64,000 nt of DNA from Streptomyces sp. 840.1 (GTDB lineage: Bacteria; Actinomycetota; Actinomycetes; Streptomycetales; Streptomycetaceae). Position 1 is the stretch's first letter, and every line of letters begins with the position of its first letter. The stretch lies in assembly GCF_003751445.1 (NCBI RefSeq), contig NZ_RJUU01000001.1:1555001-1619000 (forward strand). The letters are read 5' to 3'. The position numbers and the translations under genes were made by a program. The notes under the pieces are model-generated. The model saw only the letters and a list, made by a program, of their open reading frames with translations, was not told the DNA's origin and made no database searches. Shown one piece after another: positions 16,703 to 25,044 of this stretch.

Positions 16703-17697
16703 GCATCAACTGGAACGGCCGTACGGTCCTGGTCACCGGGGCCGAGGGCTTCATCGGCTCGACACTGGTCGACATGCTGGCCGACCGGGGGGCGAAGGTC
16801 CGCGCGCTGGTGCACTACAAGCCGTACGCGGAGAAGGGGCACCTCGCCCGCCACCTCGACGACCCGCACGGCCCCGTCGAGATGATCGCCGGTGACGTGG
16901 GGGACGCGGGGCGGGTGATGGACGCCGTGGCGGGCTGCGACACCGTCTTCCACCTTGCCGCGCTCATCGGCATCCCCTACAGCTACGACTCCCCGGGGGC
17001 CTACGTCCGGACGAACGTCGTCGGCACCGAGAACGTGGCGGAGGCCTGCCGCCGGCACTCGGTCCGCAGGCTGCTGCACACCTCCACGAGCGAGGTGTAC
17101 GGAACCGCGCTGACCGCCCCCATCAGCGAGACCCACCCGCTGCAGCCGCAGTCCCCGTACTCCGCGTCGAAGATCGGCGCGGACATGATGGCGCTGTCGC
17201 ACTGGCACGCCTTCGAGCTGCCGGTGACCGTGGTCCGGCCGTTCAACACCTACGGTCCGCGCCAGTCCGCTCGGGCCGTGATCCCCACGATCCTGGCCCA
17301 GCTGCACGCCGGGGCGACGCAGGTCCGGCTCGGTTCGCTGACGCCGACCCGGGACTTCACCTACGTCACGGACACGGCCGCCGGGTTCCTCGCCCTGGCG
17401 GACTGCGACCGGGCACTGGGGCAGTCCGTCAATCTGGGGACCGGCCGGGAGATCTCCATCGGGGACCTGGCGACCGCGCTGATCGCCGCGTCCGGGCGGG
17501 ACGCACAGGTGGTCGTCGACCCGGCCAGGCTGCGGCCCAGCGGCAGCGAGGTGCAGCGGCTGCTCTCCGACAACACGCGGGCCCGCGAGTGGGCCGGCTG
17601 GCAGCCGGAGGTCTCCCTGGAGGACGGCCTGAAGCTGACCTCCCGGTGGGTCGAGGAGAACCTCCGGCTGTTCGCACCCGGCCGCTACCAGGTCTGA
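16699..17697 (+). CDS. NAD-dependent sugar 4,6-dehydratase/epimerase (LegB-like extended SDR)
   Basis: 332-aa extended SDR acting on a nucleotide sugar. The NAD loop VTGAEGFIGS (12-21), HLAALIGIPYSY, LHTSTSEVYG (127-135) and SPYSASKIGAD (152-162; Tyr154, Lys158) are clear. NTYGPRQSARAVIPTI and LGSLTPTRDFTYVTDTA closely match what I know of LegB, the HexNAc 4,6-dehydratase of legionaminate synthesis, so a 4-keto-6-deoxy-HexNAc product is more likely than simple epimerisation. The start overlaps the MurG paralogue stop (ATGA). No aminotransferase or other sugar gene follows, so the keto sugar must be finished by genes elsewhere. Its 3' end overlaps the convergent oxidase gene by 13 bases. Confidence 0.88.
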   Translation: MSINWNGRTVLVTGAEGFIGSTLVDMLADRGAKVRALVHYKPYAEKGHLARHLDDPHGPVEMIAGDVGDAGRVMDAVAGCDTVFHLAALIGIPYSYDSPGAYVRTNVVGTENVAEACRRHSVRRLLHTSTSEVYGTALTAPISETHPLQPQSPYSASKIGADMMALSHWHAFELPVTVVRPFNTYGPRQSARAVIPTILAQLHAGATQVRLGSLTPTRDFTYVTDTAAGFLALADCDRALGQSVNLGTGREISIGDLATALIAASGRDAQVVVDPARLRPSGSEVQRLLSDNTRAREWAGWQPEVSLEDGLKLTSRWVEENLRLFAPGRYQV

Positions 17698-20543
17698 TCC
17701 CCGGACGCCTCCGGCCCGTCCAGCCCCTCTGCCAGCACCTCCGCCAGGTGCCGCGCCCGCACGCCGCCCACCTGGCCCAGCTGCGTCCGGCAGGAGAACC
17801 CGTCCGCCAGGATCTCCGTGCCGGGCGCCGCCTCCCGTACCGCCGGCAGCAGCGCGTCCTCGGCGCAGGCGACCGATACCTCCCAGTGGCCGCGTTCGAA
17901 GCCGAAGTTGCCGGCCAGTCCGCAGCAGCCGCCGGCCAGCTCACCGGTCAGGCCCGCCCGTTCGCGGAGCCGGCGGTCCGGTCCGTCTCCCAGGACCGCG
18001 TGCTGGTGGCAGTGCGTCTGGCCGGTCACCGGGCGGTCCAGGTGCGGGGGCCGCCAGCCGGGGGCGTACTCCTCCAGGTACTCGGCCAGCGTGTGGACCG
18101 AGGCGGCCAGTTCCGCGGCGCGCGCGTCGTCGGGCAGGAGTTCCGGCAGGTCCGTGCGCAGGGTGGCCGCGCAGCTCGGTTCGAGGACGATCACCGGGGA
18201 GCCGTGGTTGCCGGCCAGCCGGTCCAGGGTGCGGCGCATCACCGAACGGGCCTTGTCCAGCTGGCCCGTCGAGACATATGTGAGGCCGCAGCACAGCCCT
18301 CGGGCGGGCGGGGTCACCCGGCGCCCCGTCGCCGCCTCGATGACGCGCACCGCCGCCCGGCCGACCTCGGGCGAGAGGTACTCGGTGAAGGTGTCGGGCC
18401 AGACGGTGGCCACCTCGTCGCTGGAGAAGAGGTACGTGCCCCTGCCCCAGCGCCGGTTCAGCCACCGGGTGTACGTCTCCCGTGCCAGCACCGGGATGGA
18501 GCGTTCGGGCGTGATCCCGGCCAGCCGTTTGGCGAGCGCCGCGAGCGGCCGCACCCGGGCCGCGGCGTTCAGGGCGCCCGCGAAGGGGGCCGCCAGGCGC
18601 AGCCACTGCGGGAGCCGCCCCAGCGCGTAGTGCGAGGCGGGGCGCAGCCGGTGGCGGTAGTGGTGGTGCAGGAACTCGGCCTTGTACGTGGCCATGTCCA
18701 CGCCCACCGGGCAGTCGCTGCGGCAGCCCTTGCAGGACAGGCAGAGGTCGAGCGCGTCCCGTACCTCCGTGGAGCGCCAGCCGTCCGTGATCACGCCTCC
18801 CGCCGGGCCGGCCAGCATCTCGTGCAGCAGCCGGGCCCGGCCCCGGGTCGAGTGCTCCTCCTGGCCGGTCGCGCGGAAGGACGGGCACATCACGTCCGCT
18901 CCCGGGGCTTCCCGCGTACGGCATTTGGCGACGCCGACGCACCTGCGCACCGCCGCCGAGAAGTCGCCGCCGTCGTGCGGGTAGCCGAAGGCGACGTCGA
19001 CCGGTCCGCGCGGCAGCACGTCGAAGCGGAGGTTCTCGTCGAGGCGGGCGGGGCGGGCGAGGATGCCCGGGTTCATGCCGCCGTCGGGGTCCCACAGGTC
19101 CTTGAACCGGCCGAAGAGGGTGACCAGTTCGTCCCCGTACATCCTGGGCAGGAGTTCGGCGCGGGCCTGGCCGTCGCCGTGTTCGCCGGAGAGCGATCCG
19201 CCGTGGGCGACCACGAGGGTGGCCAGTTCCTCGGAGAAGGTGCGGAAGCGGGCGATGCCGTCGGTGCTGAGCAGGTCGAAGTCGATCCGGACGTGGATGC
19301 AGCCGTCGCCGAAGTGCCCGTACGGGGTGCCGCGCAGGCCGTGTTCGGTGAGCAGGGCGCGGAAGTCGCGGAGGTAGGGGCCTAGCCGGGCGGGCGGCAC
19401 CGCGCAGTCTTCCCAGCCGGGCCAGGCCTCGCTGCCCTCCGGTGTGCGGGTCGCCGTCCCGGCCGCGTCCTCCCTGATCCGCCACAGCGCCCGCTGCCCG
19501 GCCGGGTCGGTGACGACGGCGGTGGCCACGGCGTCCGGGGCCGCCGCCCGTGCGATCCGCTCCGCGTGGGACTGCGCCTCGGCGGGTGTCGCGCCGCCCG
19601 TCTCGACGAAGAGCCAGGCCGCGCCCCGGGGCAGCAGCCCGGCCGGTTCGCGTACGAGGTCGGCGGCCATGCCCTCGACGGTCAGCGGGTGGTGCGGGAG
19701 GAGGCCGGGGGCGGCCTCGGCGGCGGCGGACTCGTCGGCGTAGCCGAGTACGGCGAGCGCGCGGGCCGCCGGTGCCTCGACGAGCCGCAGCGTCGCCTCC
19801 GTCACCACGCCGAGCGTGCCCTCGCTGCCGCAGAAGGCGCGTGCGGGGTCGGGGCCGTGCTCGGGCAGCAGCGCGTCCATCGCGTATCCGGAGATGCGGC
19901 GCGGGAGTCCGGGGAATCCGGTGCGCAGCAGGGCGAGGTGGGCGGCGACCAGCTCCGCCAGCCCGGCGGGTCCGGGCGCGCCGCGTTCCAGGCGCAGGGT
20001 GTCGCCGCCGTAGCGGGCGACGGTCAGCGCGTGGACGTTGTCGGCGGTGGTGCCCCAGGCGACCGAGTGCGAGCCGCAGGAGTTGTTGCCGATCATGCCG
20101 CCGATGGTGCAGCGGCTGTGCGTGGAGGGGTCCGGGCCGAAGGTGAGCCCGTGCGGGGCGGCGGCGGCCCGCAGGTCGTCCAGGACGATGCCCGGCTGGA
20201 CCACCGCACTGCGGGAGCCGGGGTCCAGTTCGAGGATCGAGCGCAGGTGGCGGGTGAGGTCGAGGACGACGCCGGTGCCGGTGGCCTGCCCGGCGATGGA
20301 GGTGCCGCCGCCGCGGGGCACCACGGGCACTCCGTGCGCCCGGCAGACGGCGAGCGCGGCGGTGATGTCGTCGGCGTCGCGCGGGGCCACGACGCCGAGG
20401 GGCACCCGGCGGTAGTTGGACGCGTCCATCGTCGTCAGGGCCCGTGCGGTGGCGTCGAACGCGACCTCGCCGCGTACGGCCGAGCGGAGCGCGTCGGCGA
20501 GTGCGGTGCGGTCGGGGCCGGTTGTTGCCGCGCGGGGTGTCAT
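17685..20543 (-). CDS. FAD-binding and (Fe-S)-binding oxidoreductase (GlcD/GlcF-like fusion)
   Basis: 952-aa oxidoreductase joining a D-lactate/glycolate-dehydrogenase-type flavoprotein to an Fe-S/CCG module. The FAD_binding_4 part has VVPRGGGTSIAGQATGTGVV and GGMIGNNSCGSHSVAWGTT; the FAD-linked C domain has YGHFGDGCIHVRIDFDLL and SLSGEHGDGQARAELLPRMYG. Cluster motifs are CVGVAKCRT...MCPSFRAT and CLSCKGCRSDCPVGVD. Two CCG motifs (LCCGLTYVST, GGCCGLAGNFGFERGH) end the protein. Such fusions oxidise a 2-hydroxy acid and pass electrons to the quinone pool. Start ATG 20543 (MTPRAATTGPDRT). Monocistronic; the 13-base convergent overlap with the dehydratase gene leaves no room for a terminator. Confidence 0.94.
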   Translation of the reverse strand: MTPRAATTGPDRTALADALRSAVRGEVAFDATARALTTMDASNYRRVPLGVVAPRDADDITAALAVCRAHGVPVVPRGGGTSIAGQATGTGVVLDLTRHLRSILELDPGSRSAVVQPGIVLDDLRAAAAPHGLTFGPDPSTHSRCTIGGMIGNNSCGSHSVAWGTTADNVHALTVARYGGDTLRLERGAPGPAGLAELVAAHLALLRTGFPGLPRRISGYAMDALLPEHGPDPARAFCGSEGTLGVVTEATLRLVEAPAARALAVLGYADESAAAEAAPGLLPHHPLTVEGMAADLVREPAGLLPRGAAWLFVETGGATPAEAQSHAERIARAAAPDAVATAVVTDPAGQRALWRIREDAAGTATRTPEGSEAWPGWEDCAVPPARLGPYLRDFRALLTEHGLRGTPYGHFGDGCIHVRIDFDLLSTDGIARFRTFSEELATLVVAHGGSLSGEHGDGQARAELLPRMYGDELVTLFGRFKDLWDPDGGMNPGILARPARLDENLRFDVLPRGPVDVAFGYPHDGGDFSAAVRRCVGVAKCRTREAPGADVMCPSFRATGQEEHSTRGRARLLHEMLAGPAGGVITDGWRSTEVRDALDLCLSCKGCRSDCPVGVDMATYKAEFLHHHYRHRLRPASHYALGRLPQWLRLAAPFAGALNAAARVRPLAALAKRLAGITPERSIPVLARETYTRWLNRRWGRGTYLFSSDEVATVWPDTFTEYLSPEVGRAAVRVIEAATGRRVTPPARGLCCGLTYVSTGQLDKARSVMRRTLDRLAGNHGSPVIVLEPSCAATLRTDLPELLPDDARAAELAASVHTLAEYLEEYAPGWRPPHLDRPVTGQTHCHQHAVLGDGPDRRLRERAGLTGELAGGCCGLAGNFGFERGHWEVSVACAEDALLPAVREAAPGTEILADGFSCRTQLGQVGGVRARHLAEVLAEGLDGPEASGDQTW

Positions 20544-20602
20544 CCGGCCAGGATGCCGCCGGTCCGGGCCGGTGTGCCGTCCGTGCCTGCGCGTTTCCGC
20601 CG

Positions 20603-20716
20603 AATACGTCAATACGTCTGAATCTGTCGGGCTCCCGAACATATACGCAACAGAGAGCACCACAAGTTCTTCCCAAACAGATCGTCAATTCTCATATAGT
20701 GACTCAGACTTGTCTG
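20603..20716. promoter_or_regulatory. AT-richer divergent promoter region of oxidase and conservon
   Basis: The 267-bp gap is clearly less GC-rich than its surroundings. It holds a tandem 8-base repeat AATACGTC (20603-20618), a TATAGT -10-like box (20695-20700) pointing to the conservon, and a dyad CAGAC-TT-GTCTG (20705-20716). These are candidate promoter and operator elements; which sigma factor is used is not evident. Confidence 0.45.
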
Positions 20717-20810
20717 GGAATAACCTCTTCCAGTTGTCGCATTTGATACCCACCGTACCGACTTGTCCGAACCGTCCCGTCCGCTTTCGTCCGCGTCCCA
20801 AGGACTCCGC

Positions 20811-22340
20811 TTGCGCCCCTCAACCAAGCCGACCGCACTGGCCCTGCTGGTCACGGTGGCCATCACCGGATCCCTGTGTCTCTGGGCCGTCGTGGCCGCC
20901 CCCGACTCGGCCAGGACCGCAGTGGCGTGGGGAGCGGGTGCCGCCGCCGTGCTGCTGTCCGCCGCCGTAGCCACCACCGTCCACGCCCGCGCCACGCTGC
21001 GCCGGCTGCGGGAGAAGCACGCGGCCGAGAGCAGCCGGTTCACCGCCGAGACCTCCCGGATGGTGTCCGCCTCCGCCTACGACGCCCAGCGCTTCACCGC
21101 CGAGACGGCAAGGATGAAATCGGCCGCCGCCGCCGAGACGGACCGGGTCAGCACGCGGGCCGCCGCCGACGCCGAACGCCTCAACGCCGAGATCGCCCGG
21201 CTCAAGGCCCGTGCCTCGCGCAGCGAGACCGAGCGCTCCGCCGCCGTCGCCGCCTGCGCCAACGCCGCCGGCCGGATGCAGGCGCTCGCCACGAGCATGC
21301 TCGCCGACCTGCGCGACATGGAGAACCGGCACGCCTCCGAGGACGTCCTGGGCGATCTGCTGCACCTGGACCACCGCACCGCCCAGGCGGGCCGGCTGGC
21401 CGACTCCATCGCCGTGCTGACCGGCGCCCGCTCCGGACGCCGCTGGGCGAAGCCCATCGTCATGGAGTCGATCCTGCGCGGCGCGATGGGCCGGATCAGC
21501 GGCTACCAGCGCATTCGCCTGCACTCCACCAGCGATGTCGCCGTCGCCGGGCACGCCGCCGAGGGCGTCATGCACGCCCTGGCCGAACTCCTGGACAACG
21601 CTGCGAACTTCTCGCCGCCCACGGCCGAGGTCCATGTGTACGTGGAGGAGGTACCGGCCGGCATCGTGCTGACCGTCGAGGACAGCGGCCTGGTCATGAG
21701 CGATGTGCAGCTGCGCCGCGCCGAGCGCGCCGTGTCCGCGCGGAACCAGGACCTGACCGGCCTCTCCGGCACCCGGCTCGGCCTCGCCGTCGTCGGCCGG
21801 CTGGCCCGCAAGCACGGGCTGACGGTCTCCTTCCGGCCGTCGGCACGCGGTGGCACCGGCGCCCTGATGATGCTCCCGCAGGAGATCATCGCCCGGACCC
21901 CGATGGCCGCCCCCGCCCCGGCGGCGTCGGCCGCCCCGGAACCCGACGCCCTGCCCCCGGCCGCGCCCCCGCGCGAGCCCGAGCCGGTCCACACCTCCGG
22001 AACCGACCGCAGCGGCGACGCCCAGGACAGCTCCCGCACCCAGGAGCTGCGGCGCTCCGACTCCCTGCCTGCCGCCGCCCAGGACACCGCCCCGGACTCC
22101 GACACCACCGGCGGCCTCCCCCGGTTCGGCGAGAGCGGCCTGCCCAAGCGCTCCCGCGGCCGCACCCTCGCCGCCGCCGAATCGCGCGCCAGAGCCTCGG
22201 CGGAAGCCGACGCCGACGCACCCGACGGACCGAACCCCCGGACCCGTACGTCCGACCCCAAGGCACAGGCAGCCCGCTTCAGCAGCTTCCGCCAGGCCGT
22301 ACGGCCCACCTCCCCGCACCCGGAAGGCAACACCCGATGA
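20811..22340 (+). CDS. cvnA: Conservon protein CvnA (sensor-kinase-like ATPase)
   Basis: CvnA, the membrane histidine-kinase-like component of a conservon, which with CvnB-D forms a membrane complex likened to eukaryotic G-protein signalling. I choose TTG 20811 because AAGGA lies 6 bases upstream; TTG 20763 has no ribosome site. This gives 509 aa: TM helices at about 7-30 and 37-58, a long Ala/Arg/Glu coiled coil (60-150) with repeated RFTAET units, a degenerate H box LLHLDHRTAQAGR (183-195), and an ATPase domain with LAELLDNAANFSPP (257-270) and GTRLGLAVVGRLARKHG. A Pro/Ala-rich disordered tail of about 150 residues follows. Unlike most CvnA, there is no large extracytoplasmic sensor loop. 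Confidence 0.93.
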   Translation: MRPSTKPTALALLVTVAITGSLCLWAVVAAPDSARTAVAWGAGAAAVLLSAAVATTVHARATLRRLREKHAAESSRFTAETSRMVSASAYDAQRFTAETARMKSAAAAETDRVSTRAAADAERLNAEIARLKARASRSETERSAAVAACANAAGRMQALATSMLADLRDMENRHASEDVLGDLLHLDHRTAQAGRLADSIAVLTGARSGRRWAKPIVMESILRGAMGRISGYQRIRLHSTSDVAVAGHAAEGVMHALAELLDNAANFSPPTAEVHVYVEEVPAGIVLTVEDSGLVMSDVQLRRAERAVSARNQDLTGLSGTRLGLAVVGRLARKHGLTVSFRPSARGGTGALMMLPQEIIARTPMAAPAPAASAAPEPDALPPAAPPREPEPVHTSGTDRSGDAQDSSRTQELRRSDSLPAAAQDTAPDSDTTGGLPRFGESGLPKRSRGRTLAAAESRARASAEADADAPDGPNPRTRTSDPKAQAARFSSFRQAVRPTSPHPEGNTR

Positions 22341-22783
22341 CCGCGACCACGGACGAGAAGCTCAACTGGCTGCTGGAGGGGCTCCTTGAGCGCACCCCCG
22401 GCGCCCGCCACGCCCTCGTACTGTCCAGGGACGGCCTCAAGCTGTGCCGTACCCCCGAGCTCTCCGTAGACCAGGCTGACCAGCTGGCAGCGATCTCGGC
22501 CGGCATCCAGAGTCTGTCGCACGGCGCGTCCGTCGAGTTCGGCGACGGCACCGGCGGCGTACGGTCCGCGATGGCCGAGTTCTACGGCGGTGTGCTGTTC
22601 ATCGTGGAGGCGGGCGCGGGCGCCCACCTCGCCGTCGTCGCCTCCGAGGACGCCGACGTCGGCCTCGTCGGGCACAACATGAGCGAGCTCGTCGAGCAGC
22701 TCGGCGAACACCTCGTGGCCCCGCCGCGCGAGCCCTCCGGGCCTCCCGGCGCCCCCGGGGCCGCCGAGAACGCGGCCGTATGA
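22337..22783 (+). CDS. cvnB: Conservon protein CvnB (roadblock/LC7)
   Basis: 148-aa roadblock/LC7-domain protein, the second conservon gene. Its sequence, DEKLNWLLEGLLERTPGARHALVLSRDGL and later GASVEFGDGTGGVRSAMAEFYGGVLFIVEAG, matches the bacterial MglB-like family that modulates small GTPases. A Pro/Gly-rich tail follows the domain. It overlaps cvnA and cvnC by ATGA at each side. It most likely regulates the CvnD GTPase. Confidence 0.95.
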   Translation: MTATTDEKLNWLLEGLLERTPGARHALVLSRDGLKLCRTPELSVDQADQLAAISAGIQSLSHGASVEFGDGTGGVRSAMAEFYGGVLFIVEAGAGAHLAVVASEDADVGLVGHNMSELVEQLGEHLVAPPREPSGPPGAPGAAENAAV

Positions 22784-23145
22784 CGTCCCGCCCGCGTCCC
22801 GGCCGGGACGACGACCCGGACCGGCTGTACACCCTCACCGGTGGCCGCAGCCGCTCCGACTCGGCCTCCTTCGACCTGGTGACCCTCGTCGTCTCGGAAT
22901 GCGAACCGGCCCCCGGTATGCAGTCGGAGCACGTCGCGATCCTGCGCATGTGCGAACGGCCCACCGCGGTCGTCGAGATCGCCGCGGGCCTGAACCTGCC
23001 CGTCAGTATCGTGCGCATCCTGCTGTGCGACCTGCTCGACACCAGCCGGATCAGCGCCCGCCACCCTCGTACCGCACGCGTCGCGGACCGGCTCCCCGAC
23101 CCCGACATCCTGGAACAGGTGCTCGTTGGACTCCGCAACCTCTGA
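22780..23145 (+). CDS. cvnC: Conservon protein CvnC (DUF742)
   Basis: 121-aa DUF742 protein, the third conservon component. The typical start RPRPGRDDDPDRLYTLTGGRS and the central ILRMCERPTAVVEIAAGLNLPVSIVRILLCDLL, which resembles a winged helix-turn-helix, identify the family. DUF742 proteins sit between roadblock and GTPase proteins in all conservons and may bridge them. The gene overlaps cvnB by 4 bases and cvnD by 20 bases. Confidence 0.95.
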   Translation: MTSRPRPGRDDDPDRLYTLTGGRSRSDSASFDLVTLVVSECEPAPGMQSEHVAILRMCERPTAVVEIAAGLNLPVSIVRILLCDLLDTSRISARHPRTARVADRLPDPDILEQVLVGLRNL

Positions 23146-23782
23146 CCGTGCCGCCCTGCAGGCCACGGCCGACAACGGACTGAAGATAGTCGTCGTCGGT
23201 GGCTTCGGGGTCGGCAAGACCACCATGGTCCGATCCGTGAGCGAGATCCGTCCGCTCAACACGGAGGAGACGATGACCCGTGCGGGCGAGGCGGTCGACC
23301 ACCTCGACGGTGTGCACTCCAAGACGTCCACCACCGTCGCCTTCGACTTCGGCCGGATCACCCTCGACGCACGCTCGGTGCTGTACCTGTTCGGCGCGCC
23401 CGGCCAGGAGCGCTTCTGGTTCCTGTGGGACCGGCTGTTCTCCGGCACGCTCGGCGCCGTCGTGCTCGTCGACACCCGGCGCCTCGCCGACTCCTGGTAC
23501 GCCATCGACCGGCTGGAGCACCACGGCACGCCGTTCATCGTGGCGTGCAACGACTTCGGCGGGCCGCTCCACACCGAGCAGCAGATCCGCGAGGCGCTCG
23601 ACCTCTCCGAGGACGTACCCCTCGTGGAGTGCGACGCCCGGGACCGGTCGTCCAGCAAATACGTCCTGATCACACTGGTGGAGCACCTGTACGCCCTCTC
23701 CAGGGGCACGGCCGGTACCTCCTCCGCCGCAGCCACCCGTCCGGAGACCACGCCGGAGAAGACCCCGGAGCACGCCCCGTGA
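23126..23782 (+). CDS. cvnD: Conservon protein CvnD (Ras-like GTP/ATP-binding protein)
   Basis: 218-aa small GTPase-like protein, the switch of the conservon. P-loop GGFGVGKTT (25-33), switch I threonines in LNTEETMTRAG, a G3-like FGAPGQERFWFLW (89-101; the usual DxxG Asp is absent) and a G4-like VACNDF (139-144, in place of NKxD) are all visible, as in other CvnD/MglA relatives. Start is TTG 23126 inside the cvnC end, giving MDSATSDRAALQATADNGLK as in the family; no better in-frame start precedes the P-loop. A Ser/Thr/Pro tail ends it. The stop overlaps the first P450 start (GTGA). Confidence 0.94.
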   Translation: MDSATSDRAALQATADNGLKIVVVGGFGVGKTTMVRSVSEIRPLNTEETMTRAGEAVDHLDGVHSKTSTTVAFDFGRITLDARSVLYLFGAPGQERFWFLWDRLFSGTLGAVVLVDTRRLADSWYAIDRLEHHGTPFIVACNDFGGPLHTEQQIREALDLSEDVPLVECDARDRSSSKYVLITLVEHLYALSRGTAGTSSAAATRPETTPEKTPEHAP

Positions 23783-25044
23783 CACAGCCCACCGAACCAC
23801 CCCCGGGCTGCCCGGCGCACGGCCGCGTGCCGCTGTCCGGGCCGCGGTTCCAGACCGAACCCACCCAGCTGTACCGGGAGATGCGGCGCGACCACGGCGC
23901 CGTGGCACCCATCACGCTGGACGGCGACATCCCGGCCTGGCTGGTGCTCGGCTACCGCGAACTGCACCAGGTCACCAGCGACCCGGTGCTGTTCAGCCGC
24001 GACTCCGACCTGTGGAGCCAGTGGGAGCGCATCCCCGACGGCTGGCCGCTGCTGCCGATGATCGGCCGCAAGCAGCCCTCGATCCTCTACACGGTCGGCC
24101 CCCGGCACGTCGAGCGCGCCCGGATGATCAGCGACGCCCTGGAGGCGGTCGACCCCTTCTCCCTCAAGCGTCACGCGGAGGAGTTCGCCGACGAGCTGAT
24201 CGACCGGTTCTGCTCCAAGGGCGCCACCGACATCATCGCCGAGTACGCGATGCTGCTCCCCGCCCGCGTCCTGGCACGGCTCTACGGCTTCAGCGACGAG
24301 ACCGGCGACGCGCTCGTCGGCTCGATCAACGACATGATCGACGGCCGGGAGCGGGCCCTCGCCGGGCAGCAGCACCTGGGCACCTCCATGGCCCAGCTGC
24401 TGGCCGACAAACACGCGGCGCCCGACGACGACGTCGCGACCCGGATGCTGGCCGACCCCGGCGGCTTCACGGACGAGGAGATCGCCCAGGACCTGATGGT
24501 CATGATGGCCGCCGGGCACCAGCCGACCGCCGACTGGATGGGCAACTCGCTGCGGCTGATGCTCACCGACGACCGGTTCGCCGCCTCGCTCTCGGGCGGC
24601 CGGCACAGCGTCGCCGAGGCCATGAACGAGGTCCTGTGGGAGGACCCCCCGACCCAGAACGTCGCGGGCCGCTGGGTCTCGCGCGACACCCACCTCGGGG
24701 GCCGCCACCTCCAGGCCGGCGACCTGCTGCTCCTCGGCATCGCCGCCGCCAACGCCGACCCGCAGGTCCGCACCGACGGCTCCGCGCTGACCGGCGGCAA
24801 CAACGCGTTCCTCTCCTTCGGCCACGGCGAGCACCGCTGCCCCTTCCCGGCCCAGGAGACCGCCGAGGTCATCGCCCGTACCGGCATCGAGGTCCTGCTC
24901 GACCGCCTCCCGGACATCGACCTCGGCGTCCCCGCCGAACAGCTCACCCGGCGCCCGTCGCCCTGGCTGCGCGGCCTGACCGACCTCCCCGTCGCCTTCA
25001 CGCCCACCCCTGCCACAGGACCCGCCAACGGAGGCCAGCAATGA
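23779..25044 (+). CDS. Conservon cytochrome P450, CYP157-like, lacking the ExxR motif
   Basis: 421-aa cytochrome P450 at the conventional cvnE position. The heme-ligand loop is FLSFGHGEHRCPFP with Cys354, and the I helix carries AAGHQPT (244-250). The K-helix motif ExxR, normally invariant, reads EVLW (284-287), and the CxG after the heme cysteine is CPF. Loss of ExxR is the published hallmark of the Streptomyces CYP157 family, which occurs in conservons beside CYP154. Start is GTG 23779, overlapping cvnD by 4 bases; an upstream frame is shadow. Whether the enzyme turns over a substrate or acts as a structural or sensory heme protein is open. Confidence 0.92.
   Translation: MTQPTEPPPGCPAHGRVPLSGPRFQTEPTQLYREMRRDHGAVAPITLDGDIPAWLVLGYRELHQVTSDPVLFSRDSDLWSQWERIPDGWPLLPMIGRKQPSILYTVGPRHVERARMISDALEAVDPFSLKRHAEEFADELIDRFCSKGATDIIAEYAMLLPARVLARLYGFSDETGDALVGSINDMIDGRERALAGQQHLGTSMAQLLADKHAAPDDDVATRMLADPGGFTDEEIAQDLMVMMAAGHQPTADWMGNSLRLMLTDDRFAASLSGGRHSVAEAMNEVLWEDPPTQNVAGRWVSRDTHLGGRHLQAGDLLLLGIAAANADPQVRTDGSALTGGNNAFLSFGHGEHRCPFPAQETAEVIARTGIEVLLDRLPDIDLGVPAEQLTRRPSPWLRGLTDLPVAFTPTPATGPANGGQQ

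Noticed and set aside
13400..17697. Classical vancomycin-resistance (vanRS/HAX) cluster
   Set aside because: No vanH, vanA, vanX or vanJ homologue is present; only the two-component pair and MurG paralogue give a superficial likeness.
20763..20810. Earlier TTG start of CvnA
   Set aside because: No ribosome site precedes it, whereas TTG 20811 has AAGGA at 6 bases.
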